9,076 nt of DNA from Candidatus Cloacimonadota bacterium (GTDB taxonomy: Bacteria; Cloacimonadota; Cloacimonadia; Cloacimonadales; TCS61), in NCBI GenBank assembly GCA_030638385.1, contig DAOWES010000153.1:1-9076 (forward strand), in the 5' to 3' direction. The translations under genes were made by a program, and so were the position numbers. A model generated the notes under the pieces. The model did no database searches, was not told the DNA's origin, and saw nothing but the letters and a program-made list of their open reading frames with translations. This document shows, piece by piece, positions 1 to 6,465 of the stretch; position 1 is the first letter of the stretch, and each line of letters starts with the position of its first letter.

Positions 1-372
1 TGCAATATTTTCCTTTCCTTGAAAATATTCAAATTGATGATTGTGAGGAATTTTATGATGAATAGAAAATGACACATTTAACGATAAGAGAAGATCTACA
101 ATCTCCTTTGTTTCTACAGTATCAAAAGAACTAGCATATATTACTTCTTTGGTTTTCCAATCCATTATCCCGGCACCGGTAGAAAATATTAAATAATCAA
201 TTGGAAATTCTGCACCAACTTTAGTTAAAAAAGAATTTACTGTCCTACCCGTTGCAATCACCCTAAGCCAAATACCTTCAATCTTAGATAGCGCCAACAA
301 ATTTTGATCAGCGACTTCACCATTTTTATTTGTTAAAGTTCCATCAAAATCTAAATAGATATGCTTTATCAT
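1..372 (-). CDS. Cof-type HAD-superfamily hydrolase, N-terminal part (cut by window start)
   Basis: I read this frame directly from the minus strand: 124 codons from the ATG at 372-370, open to the window edge, so the C-terminal half is missing. The protein begins MIKHIYLDFDGTLT, a complete HAD motif I with nucleophile D8 and acid/base D10. Motif II follows as IATGRT, then a FSTGAGI stretch typical of the Cof/sucrose-phosphatase-like subgroup, in which the cap is inserted after motif II. Family members are usually about 260-280 residues and dephosphorylate small sugar phosphates or cofactors; the substrate cannot be told from this half. The start is supported by a purine-rich Shine-Dalgarno, GGAGAGAGG, four bases upstream. 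It lies 83 bases downstream of another HAD gene on the same strand, so the two may be co-transcribed. Family is fairly sure; specificity is unknown. Confidence 0.85.
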   Translation of the reverse strand, partial: MIKHIYLDFDGTLTNKNGEVADQNLLALSKIEGIWLRVIATGRTVNSFLTKVGAEFPIDYLIFSTGAGIMDWKTKEVIYASSFDTVETKEIVDLLLSLNVSFSIHHKIPHNHQFEYFQGKENIA

Positions 373-455
373 TTACCTCTCTCCGAAAGATTCAAACCAA
401 CCATTTGAATTAAATAATTCATAATTTAACAAGTTTTGCAAAGACTCATTTTTCA

Positions 456-1118
456 CTAAATCAAAATATCCAAATCAATTTCACTAAATTTACTGATTAA
501 ATAATCCGGCTGGAACTCTGCTAACTCCTCTTTGCTATTTGAACCTGTTGAAATTGAAATTATTTTCGCACCCAAGTGTTTAGCCGTTTTTATATCTAAT
601 ATAGTATCCCCAATAACAATTATCTCATCAAAATCTTGTTGAAAATATTCTCTTGCTCTTTGCAATGCAACATCAGCAATATCAAAACGACTTAAGGCAT
701 CTTCTCCAAATCCACCACACGGAAAGCTGTTCCAAACCCCAATTTTCCTTAGCTTATACTCAGCCCCCACACTCAATTCGCCGGTAATAAGAGCAAGCTT
801 ACAATTATTTGAAACTAATTGTTTAATAAAATCTAAAGCATCTGCATTCTCACACCAAATATCGGTAAGATAATATTCATCCAAATAATGCTTATATAAA
901 TCAAGAAATCCATTCCACAACTCTTCATTTAATTCCATTTGATTATTTGCCAAAACTTCCATAAAAACGTCTTTATCACTTCTTGCGGAATTATCCACAC
1001 CCTTCATGCCATCCGTAATTTCCAAAAATCCATCAATAGCCTTTTCAAACGAAATATCCGTATCCGGATTTCGTTTGATAATCGTTCCGTTTATATCAAA
1101 AAAAATAATTTTGCTCAT
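456..1118 (-). CDS. HAD-superfamily hydrolase, phosphoglycolate-phosphatase-like, with altered motif I (DINGT)
   Basis: A 220-residue protein with the HAD layout and an early helical cap. Motif I is FFDINGT (D8, N10), motif II is LALITGE (T112), the motif III lysine is probably K122 in EYKLRKIG, and motif IV is VIGDTILDI (D171, D175). The stretch around GGFGEDALSRFDI resembles phosphoglycolate-phosphatase and beta-phosphoglucomutase-like members. In HAD phosphatases the second Asp of DxDGT is the general acid/base; here it is Asn (codon AAC), while every other motif looks intact. The protein may therefore be a slow phosphatase, have another activity, or bind without turnover. An upstream in-frame TTG at 1133 would add MKEIN, but it overlaps the Shine-Dalgarno, so I start at 1118. 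It precedes the Cof-type gene on the same strand. Superfamily certain, function open. Confidence 0.85.
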   Translation of the reverse strand: MSKIIFFDINGTIIKRNPDTDISFEKAIDGFLEITDGMKGVDNSARSDKDVFMEVLANNQMELNEELWNGFLDLYKHYLDEYYLTDIWCENADALDFIKQLVSNNCKLALITGELSVGAEYKLRKIGVWNSFPCGGFGEDALSRFDIADVALQRAREYFQQDFDEIIVIGDTILDIKTAKHLGAKIISISTGSNSKEELAEFQPDYLISKFSEIDLDILI

Positions 1119-1124
1119 ATTAAT

Positions 1125-1130
1125 CTCCTT
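1125..1130 (-). promoter_or_regulatory. Shine-Dalgarno AAGGAG fixing the start of the DINGT HAD gene
   Basis: On the minus strand AAGGAG ends six bases before the ATG at 1118. A longer reading from the TTG at 1133 would place this site inside the coding sequence, so the ATG at 1118 is the better start. Confidence 0.8.
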
Positions 1131-1139
1131 CAAACGGAC

Positions 1140-1166
1140 ATTTTAATCATCTCTTAATTCTGTCAA
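1140..1166 (-). promoter_or_regulatory. Candidate sigma70-type promoter for the HAD gene pair
   Basis: On the minus strand a consensus TTGACA (1166-1161) is followed after 15 bases by TAAAAT (1145-1140), which matches the -10 consensus at five of six positions. The spacer is shorter than the usual 17. It would start transcription some 15 bases before the HAD gene, with the Shine-Dalgarno just inside the message. In sequence this AT-rich such matches arise easily. Confidence 0.4.
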
Positions 1167-1289
1167 ATCGATAATATTTGTAAAATTACAATTCAATTGT
1201 TTTTTGTTATCCCTAAATAGCATAACAAATTATCATATTTCAAAAGTAATAATTATCCCAAAACCGTCATCATCAGAGAATGATCAAGA

Positions 1290-1305
1290 TTATTTTGCAA
1301 AATAA
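1290..1305. promoter_or_regulatory. 16-bp perfect palindrome, possible operator
   Basis: TTATTTTGCAAAATAA is its own reverse complement. It sits near the middle of a divergent intergenic region, where a dimeric regulator could influence both sides. No regulator gene is in the window and no second copy was noticed, so operator function is conjecture; short AT-rich palindromes also occur by chance. Confidence 0.25.
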
Positions 1306-1390
1306 ATTACTAATTCGGGATCATATCTTTTCTTCTTTGAATAAATTGAAATTTAATTATATCGATAATTCATTATTGCTAGCTTTATTC

Positions 1391-1418
1391 TTGACAGATA
1401 AGTCTAACAACTTAAAAA
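1391..1418 (+). promoter_or_regulatory. Candidate sigma70-type promoter for the lipoprotein/LysM unit
   Basis: A perfect TTGACA (1391-1396) is followed after 16 bases by TAAAAA (1413-1418), a four-of-six match to the -10 box. This would give a leader of about 30 bases before the lipoprotein start at 1456. The weak -10 makes it tentative. Confidence 0.35.
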
Positions 1419-1455
1419 AGTCAAAGATTCAAATTATTTAAGCAAGGGAGATCTT

Positions 1456-1707
1456 ATGAAAAAAAGTTTTAGATTATTATTCGCAATAGTAATTATTGCC
1501 TCATTTTTGCTTTCAGCTTGTGCTCCGCCACCACCACCGGTAGCGAAAGACCAACTTGAAACAGCAGAACAAAATGCAATTCAATTAGAGAAAGAAGCAT
1601 CAAGATTAGAAGCTGAGATGAACTCTTTGAAAGAAGAAGTATCAAACAAAGAAGCGGAACTTGAAAGTTTGAAAAAATATCAAAAGAAACTTGAAGCCGG
1701 TGAATAG
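1456..1707 (+). CDS. Small outer-membrane lipoprotein with a single coiled coil (Lpp-like size)
   Basis: An 83-residue precursor. A lysine/arginine n-region and a hydrophobic core lead to the lipobox L19-S20-A21-C22, so signal peptidase II should leave a 62-residue lipoprotein lipidated on C22. A proline-rich linker follows (five Pro at 24-28). From L34 to L79 the chain keeps an unbroken 3-4 heptad spacing: one core position is mostly Leu (44, 51, 58, 72, 79), the other Leu/Ala/Met/Val, with K65 and Q76 as the only strongly polar core residues. No Asp follows the Cys, which is compatible with outer-membrane sorting. Size and plan recall Braun's lipoprotein, but the end is EAGE, with no C-terminal Lys for covalent peptidoglycan linkage. 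Shine-Dalgarno AAGGGAG stands five bases before the ATG. The LysM gene follows after eight bases. Specific family unrecognised. Confidence 0.85.
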   Translation: MKKSFRLLFAIVIIASFLLSACAPPPPPVAKDQLETAEQNAIQLEKEASRLEAEMNSLKEEVSNKEAELESLKKYQKKLEAGE

Positions 1708-1715
1708 GAGAAAAA

Positions 1716-2603
1716 ATGAAAAAATTTATACTTATCACACTTATCACACTCCTAGCTATTCCTGCTTTCTTACAAGCTAAAGTTGTTTATCTTGGAGAAG
1801 AAGAATACAAAGAACTCAAAAAAGAAGAAAGACTGAATTATTGGGACAGATTAGAAACTGAACTTGCAACACTTCAACAAAGAAAAGCAGATGCTTTGGC
1901 TGATTCAGCGAAATTTGCTAATCGCATAAACGAACTTCAAGTAGAGCTTAATAATGCTAACACTGAATATGATGCGGTTTATAATGAGATTATGACTTTT
2001 ATTGGAATCAATAAATCAGATCTTGCTGCAGTTAAAAATAAAATTAATTATTACAATAAAAATATCAAAAACTGGAACAAACTTTCAGACAAAGAACTTT
2101 GGAGCACCAAAAAAGAAATTCGTTCTTTAGTAACTGAATATAATGAATTCAAAGTAACAAAAGCTGCTAAAGCTCCCGATTTTAGAAATGAGTTTTCTGA
2201 TCTAAATAATAAAATTGCCAACTTAGAAGCCAACTTACAAGCAGCAAAACCTAAATATTATGAAGATGAATATACTATTGTTAAAGGTGATTGGCTTTCA
2301 AAAATTGCCGGTTACAGCTTCATTTACAACGATATTTCCAAATGGCCTATAATCTATCGTGCAAATCGCGATCAGATTAAAGATCCTAACCTCATTCATC
2401 CTAACCAAGTTATTAAAATTCCTCGCGGTCTTCCTTATTCTTGGAAAGTATATAAAGGTGAATGCCTTTGGAAAATTGCATCATACCCTGAAGTTTATGG
2501 TGATGCTGTGAAATGGCCTCTTATTTATCGTGCCAACAAAGATCAAATTAAAGATCCTGACTTGATTTATCCAAATCAAATATTTGAGATTCCTAGAGAC
2601 TAA
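1716..2603 (+). CDS. Exported coiled-coil protein with two C-terminal LysM domains
   Basis: A 295-residue protein. Residues 1-21 form a signal peptide ending FLQA, with cleavage probably before K22 by signal peptidase I. Residues about 43-92 keep an uninterrupted heptad pattern (W43, L46, L50, L53, A60, F67, I71, L74, L78, A81, Y85, V88, I92), giving a long coiled coil; a further helical, charged stretch runs to about 180. Two LysM domains follow at about 186-240 and 241-295. They are tandem copies sharing KWPxIYRANxDQIKDPxLI and PNQ..xIPR. LysM binds the glycan backbone of peptidoglycan, so the protein should be periplasmic and wall-associated. The Shine-Dalgarno AGGAG overlaps the lipoprotein's stop codon, so the two genes are very probably co-translated from one message that ends at the hairpin just downstream. 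LysM assignment is firm; the tether role is inference. Confidence 0.92.
   Translation: MKKFILITLITLLAIPAFLQAKVVYLGEEEYKELKKEERLNYWDRLETELATLQQRKADALADSAKFANRINELQVELNNANTEYDAVYNEIMTFIGINKSDLAAVKNKINYYNKNIKNWNKLSDKELWSTKKEIRSLVTEYNEFKVTKAAKAPDFRNEFSDLNNKIANLEANLQAAKPKYYEDEYTIVKGDWLSKIAGYSFIYNDISKWPIIYRANRDQIKDPNLIHPNQVIKIPRGLPYSWKVYKGECLWKIASYPEVYGDAVKWPLIYRANKDQIKDPDLIYPNQIFEIPRD
1731..1748 (+). repeat. Two direct copies of a 9-bp unit in the LysM signal peptide
   Basis: CTTATCACA occurs twice in tandem. Because the unit is nine bases, gain or loss of a copy keeps the frame and would only change the signal-peptide hydrophobic core by three residues (the ITLITL stretch). Two copies only, so it may be chance. 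Confidence 0.6.
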
Positions 2604-2613
2604 TATTTATAGT
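2584..2613 (+). promoter_or_regulatory. Candidate promoter for the pgpH operon, overlapping the end of the LysM gene
   Basis: TTGAGA (2584-2589) is followed after 18 bases by TATAGT (2608-2613); each box matches its consensus at five of six positions. Transcription would begin near 2620, directly before the hairpin at 2623. That is an awkward place, so either this is not the promoter or the hairpin lies at the very 5' end of the pgpH message. Confidence 0.35.
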
Positions 2614-2622
2614 AAACATAGC

Positions 2623-2656
2623 AAGAAAGCCTCTCTATACGAGAGGCTTTCTTTTC
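2623..2656 (+). terminator. Intrinsic terminator after the lipoprotein/LysM unit
   Basis: A perfect 13-bp inverted repeat, AAGAAAGCCTCTC (2623-2635) and GAGAGGCTTTCTT (2641-2653), encloses a five-base loop, TATAC. The 3' side of the stem and its tail form a T-rich run (CTTTCTTTTC). This is a textbook rho-independent terminator in the plus direction. It stands only about 17 bases before the pgpH start codon. Confidence 0.9.
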
Positions 2657-2672
2657 TAAATAAAGGTCTAAA

Positions 2673-4781
2673 ATGAAAATAAGCAAAAGCAATCTCCTCT
2701 TCTTTTCGGCTGTTATTATAGCCATTATCTTCATCATCTCCAACCCCTATAAATTATCTTACTCAAAATATAATTTAGATTTAGGACAAATTTCCGATAG
2801 AGATATCATCGCCCCTTTTGATTTTTCCATCCATAAATCATCCGAAACCATAAAAGCCGATAAAAAAAAAGCTGCTTCCCAAACTGAAAACATTTATAAA
2901 GTTTCTGAAAATTTGAAATTTAACGCTCAGAAAAACTTAGATTTTATCTTTCAACATTTCAATATTACCGAATCGTCAAATAATAGTGAAACTATTCGTC
3001 AAAAGCTAATTCAAAATGGCTATGAACTCTCATTATCATCTGTTGATTTTTTAATTAACCTCGAGAATCGAACAAATATTTATGAATATATCACCTCTGA
3101 AACTTCGCGAATTTTCAACATTGGTATCTATTCTGAAAACATACTTAAAAGCAAAATTTACTTACACCACAACAATAAAACCAAAAGCTATAATTTAAAT
3201 AGATTATATTCACTTGATGAAGCAAAAGCAAAACTCATCACCAAGAAAAATGGAAAAATTTTTAAACAAATAGTTAAAGAATTGGCAGACATAATTCTCA
3301 TAGAAAACATCGTAGTAGATGAAGAATTATCTAACCTTGCAAAAGAGAAAGCTCGCGAGGAAGTTAAACTTACAATTGGTAAAGTTCAGAAAAATGAGAA
3401 AATTGTTGGTAAAAATCAAAAAATCACCTTTATTGAGCTGAGTAAATTGAACTCTTTAAAACGTGCTTTAGAAGAGAATAAACGTCAAAAAAGTACTTTT
3501 GAAACAATCCTCTCCGCTTTGGGGGCATTTGTTTTTGTACTTTTCCTACTACATCTTTTTCAATTTTTACTCATTCAATTATTCCCCGAAGATTACTCCT
3601 CAGATGCTTCTCTTCTCATCATCTCATCAATAATCATTGGAACAATTTTACTGACCGTATTAACCAATAACCTATTCAAATTCCCACAGTTAATCATTCC
3701 GGTCATACTACCGGTGTTATTAATCTCAGTCCTTTATGACATTAAGCTGGGAATTCTTTATAATTTTATCAATTTTATACTTATCGCTTTTTTCCTTAAT
3801 TGGAATTTCATCGATCCCATGATTTATAGCCTCACAGCTATAGCCGGAATTACCATCTTGCATAGGATGAAAAAAAAGCAAAATTACTACCATCTCGCAT
3901 TTTACCTTTTCTTTGCCTACTCAATCTTTTCGATAGCGATCTCCTTGATTCATTTTGATGAGATATCTATTATCCTCTCAAATTTATTTTCAGGATTACT
4001 TTCGATTGTAATCTCGATGATAGGCCTGGTTATACTCACTCCGGTTATTGAACGAAAACTAAACATGGCCACCAAGCAATTACTTCTGGAACTTCTGGAT
4101 TTTGATAATCCACTTCTAAAAAAAATATCTTTGGCAATTCCGGGGACATATCATCATGCCCTTATCGTGGGAAATCTTGCCGAAAGTGCTGCTGAAGCAA
4201 TCGGAGCAAATCATTTACTAACCAGAGTTGCCAGCTACTATCACGATATTGGGAAAATTGAAAATCCCGATTTTTTTATTGAGAATAATTCTAATTCATC
4301 TGCGCTTCATGATAAAATGTTACCAAACCAAAGTGCCCTTCTCATCAAAAAACATATTAAAGACGGAATGACTTTAGCCACAAAATATCACCTTCCAAAA
4401 CAAGTTATTAATATTTTACAACAACATCATGGCACAGCATATATTCGCTATTTTCATACAAAAGCTAAAGAAGCCGGATTGGATATCGATGAAAATGATT
4501 TTAAATATGATGGGCCCAAACCTCAAACAAAGGAAGCAGCCATAGTGATGATTGCCGATATCGTGGAATCTACCACAAAATCATTATCGGAAATTGAACC
4601 GAAAATTGTAGATAAAGTACTTTCAGAAACCGTAAATAGATTAATATTGGAAGGTCAATTGGACGAAACGCCAATTTCACTTGAAGAGCTTTCCAAAATA
4701 AAAAGTGCAATGGCACCAATTATCAATGGTGTATATAGCAAAAGGATTGAGTACCCCAAAAATGATAACGCTGAAAATTGA
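2673..4781 (+). CDS. pgpH: 7TM-HD family phosphohydrolase, PgpH-like (likely cyclic-di-AMP phosphodiesterase)
   Basis: A 702-residue membrane protein with the full PgpH architecture: an N-terminal membrane anchor (about 7-24), a large extracytoplasmic 7TMR-HDED domain (about 35-270, ending in the typical GKVQKNEKIV...QKIT stretch), a multi-pass membrane region (about 279-455) and a cytoplasmic HD domain. HD metal ligands are visible: H495 in TYHHAL, H524-D525 in YYHDIGK, H561, H585-H586 in QQHHG and D629 in MIADIVES; the GPKPQTKEAAIVMIAD signature is also present. Characterised members, such as Listeria PgpH, hydrolyse c-di-AMP to pApA; that activity here is inferred from family, and no diadenylate cyclase gene is in the window. 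Shine-Dalgarno AAAGG stands six bases before the ATG. It heads a five-gene run with ybeY next, a neighbour pair common in bacteria. Its last 20 bases overlap ybeY. Confidence 0.93.
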   Translation: MKISKSNLLFFSAVIIAIIFIISNPYKLSYSKYNLDLGQISDRDIIAPFDFSIHKSSETIKADKKKAASQTENIYKVSENLKFNAQKNLDFIFQHFNITESSNNSETIRQKLIQNGYELSLSSVDFLINLENRTNIYEYITSETSRIFNIGIYSENILKSKIYLHHNNKTKSYNLNRLYSLDEAKAKLITKKNGKIFKQIVKELADIILIENIVVDEELSNLAKEKAREEVKLTIGKVQKNEKIVGKNQKITFIELSKLNSLKRALEENKRQKSTFETILSALGAFVFVLFLLHLFQFLLIQLFPEDYSSDASLLIISSIIIGTILLTVLTNNLFKFPQLIIPVILPVLLISVLYDIKLGILYNFINFILIAFFLNWNFIDPMIYSLTAIAGITILHRMKKKQNYYHLAFYLFFAYSIFSIAISLIHFDEISIILSNLFSGLLSIVISMIGLVILTPVIERKLNMATKQLLLELLDFDNPLLKKISLAIPGTYHHALIVGNLAESAAEAIGANHLLTRVASYYHDIGKIENPDFFIENNSNSSALHDKMLPNQSALLIKKHIKDGMTLATKYHLPKQVINILQQHHGTAYIRYFHTKAKEAGLDIDENDFKYDGPKPQTKEAAIVMIADIVESTTKSLSEIEPKIVDKVLSETVNRLILEGQLDETPISLEELSKIKSAMAPIINGVYSKRIEYPKNDNAEN

Positions 4782-5190
4782 AAACAACACAGATAAGCAA
4801 ATAGATAAAGCTATTTTTGAGCAGGTATTGGCAGCAATTACCGAAGAGAATATTCGACCCAATGCAGAAATAGCCCTTTTATTGACAGATGATGATACTG
4901 TTCAAGAACTAAATCGGAAATATCGTGGGAAAAATAGTAAAACAGATGTCTTAACTTTCTCTTCCCAAATACCGAACCTTCCATTTTTAGGAGATATTAT
5001 CATTGACACCAGTACTGCGGAAAGCCAAAAAGGTAGCTGGTCATTAGAAGAGGAGTTACAACAACTTTTCTTGCACGGAGTTTTACACCTTTTGGGATAT
5101 GACCATATCTCTGCCAAGCAAAAAAAGGTGATGAATGAGAAAGAAAACAGATATAGAAAAATATTAAAAAACATTAAATTAGGAGAATAA
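4762..5190 (+). CDS. ybeY: Endoribonuclease / rRNA maturation factor YbeY
   Basis: A 142-residue protein of normal YbeY length (family about 150). It carries the defining zinc motif HGVLHLLGYDH, with ligands H105, H109 and H115, and the conserved LNRKYRGKNSKTDVLTF stretch containing R55. YbeY is a single-strand endoribonuclease involved in 16S rRNA 3'-end maturation and ribosome quality control in the cytoplasm. The same frame is open upstream to an ATG at 4705, but that would add 19 residues unlike the family and lie deep inside pgpH. I choose the ATG at 4762, where the MITLKIENN beginning matches a YbeY first strand. It overlaps the pgpH end by 20 bases and has only a weak, distant purine stretch upstream, so translation is probably coupled to pgpH. 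The CNNM-type gene follows after six bases. Confidence 0.95.
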   Translation: MITLKIENNTDKQIDKAIFEQVLAAITEENIRPNAEIALLLTDDDTVQELNRKYRGKNSKTDVLTFSSQIPNLPFLGDIIIDTSTAESQKGSWSLEEELQQLFLHGVLHLLGYDHISAKQKKVMNEKENRYRKILKNIKLGE

Positions 5191-5196
5191 TTAATC

Positions 5197-6465
5197 GTGG
5201 ACGAGAGTTTTTCGCAAGCTTTACTACTGTTATCGTACCTGATACTTTCAGCTTTTTTTTCAGGCTCGGAAACAGCTTTTTTTTCACTTACCAAAATCCA
5301 ATTAAAGCAACTTGAAAACACAGACAGCAAATCATCTATACGCATATTCAATTTATTAAAACGCCCCAATCAATTGCTGATTCTAGTCTTATTAGGAAAC
5401 ACAATTGTAAATGTGGCCGCTTCAACCACAGCCGCCTTACTGGCAATCAACATTGGCGAGAGCTTTATGCTTCCAAGATGGCTGATATTGATCTTTGAAG
5501 TTGTATTGATGACTTTTGTACTTTTGGTAATAGGCGAGATTACTCCCAAATTATTAGCCTTCTCTTCGCCGGTGAAATTTGCCAAATTCTCCGGATTTTT
5601 CCTAAATATACTAAGAATCATCTTATGGCCGGTTATCCAGATATTGGATTTAGTAAGTAAATTATTTTCTCATGGCAAAGATCATCGAAGTAGTAACATG
5701 ACGACCGAGGAGCTAAAGCACTTATTGCATTCAAATTCGAATCAAACAGAGTTAGCTAAAACAGAAAAAGATATCATCACAAGTATTTTTCGATTCTCTT
5801 CAACTTTAGCGAAAGAGATAATGATCCCTCGTGTTGATCTTATTACAGCTGAAATATCAGATGGTATCGATGAGATCAAAAAGAAAATAATGGAGTCCGG
5901 ACACTCTAAAATCCCCATATACAAAAAAAATATCGATAATATCATCGGCTTTGTTTATGCAAAAGATATCTTATTATCAAAAGAGATAAAAACTGCAAAT
6001 TCCCTTCTCAGACCAGCTCTCTTCATTACCGAAAATACAAAAATTCAAAATTTATTGAATCAATTCCAAACAAAACAAATTCAAGTTTCTATTGTTGTGG
6101 ATGAATATGGTGGAACTTCCGGGTTAATTACTTTGGAAGATATCTTAGAAGAATTAGTTGGAGAAATCATGGATGAATACGACACTGAAAAACTTCCGAT
6201 CACTAAAATCCATGATTACAAATATGAGATTAATGGAGCAGTATCAATTTCGGAATTAAATGATAAATTTAGATTAGGAATCGATTCTGATAAATATGAT
6301 AATCTCGCAGAATTTTTATATGATAGATTTAACAAAGTTCCTACCAAAAATGAGTCGATCAATTTTGAGGGCAAAGCAATTTTTTCAGTTTCCAATATTA
6401 AAAATCAGCGAATAAATTTCGTTCAGATGCAACTAATACAAGATGATGAAGAAATTACTAATTAA
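5197..6465 (+). CDS. CNNM/HlyC-CorC family divalent-cation transporter (DUF21-CBS-CBS-CorC_C)
   Basis: A 422-residue inner-membrane protein. DUF21/CNNM transmembrane domain: about 9-185, with the family marks FFSGSETAFFSL (20-31), LLGNT (65-69) and GEITPK (113-118). A CBS pair spans about 209-325, including IMIPRVDL and VDEYGGTSGLITLEDILEELVGEI. A CorC_HlyC C-terminal domain covers about 338-413. The family exports Mg2+, and in some cases Co2+ or Na+, with adenine nucleotide binding at the CBS pair. It is the full-length form, unlike E. coli CorC, which lacks the membrane domain. It starts at a GTG; AGGAG (5181-5185) lies 11 bases upstream, rather far but the only good site, and it overlaps the ybeY end. 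The ybeY-CorC-like pairing is widespread. Its 3' end overlaps the next gene by 23 bases. Exact ion not determinable. Confidence 0.93.
   Translation: MDESFSQALLLLSYLILSAFFSGSETAFFSLTKIQLKQLENTDSKSSIRIFNLLKRPNQLLILVLLGNTIVNVAASTTAALLAINIGESFMLPRWLILIFEVVLMTFVLLVIGEITPKLLAFSSPVKFAKFSGFFLNILRIILWPVIQILDLVSKLFSHGKDHRSSNMTTEELKHLLHSNSNQTELAKTEKDIITSIFRFSSTLAKEIMIPRVDLITAEISDGIDEIKKKIMESGHSKIPIYKKNIDNIIGFVYAKDILLSKEIKTANSLLRPALFITENTKIQNLLNQFQTKQIQVSIVVDEYGGTSGLITLEDILEELVGEIMDEYDTEKLPITKIHDYKYEINGAVSISELNDKFRLGIDSDKYDNLAEFLYDRFNKVPTKNESINFEGKAIFSVSNIKNQRINFVQMQLIQDDEEITN

Larger units (their letters stand above)
1119..1455. other. Divergent intergenic region, no gene seen
   Basis: This very AT-rich gap of 337 bases separates the minus-strand HAD pair from the plus-strand lipoprotein. 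I see no convincing coding frame, tRNA or structured RNA in it. It holds a promoter-like element on each strand near its ends, a 16-bp perfect palindrome near its middle, and the ribosome binding sites of both flanking genes. Confidence 0.7.

Noticed and set aside
407..420. Small inverted repeat GAATTA-AA-TAATTC between the two HAD genes
   Set aside because: Six AT-rich pairs with a two-base loop and no T-run; too weak for a terminator and expected by chance here.
939..1157. Plus-strand frame of 72 codons opposite the DINGT HAD gene
   Set aside because: It is antisense to a gene with clear HAD motifs and a good Shine-Dalgarno, and its own product has no recognisable feature.
4705..4761. Upstream extension of ybeY by 19 residues from the ATG at 4705
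   Set aside because: It lies wholly inside pgpH, has no ribosome binding site and adds residues unlike YbeY N-termini; the start at 4762 gives normal family length.
4902..5369. Minus-strand frame of 155 codons opposite ybeY and the start of the CNNM gene
   Set aside because: It mirrors two well-supported genes with diagnostic motifs; its translation is rich in Ser, Phe and Cys as expected for an antisense shadow.
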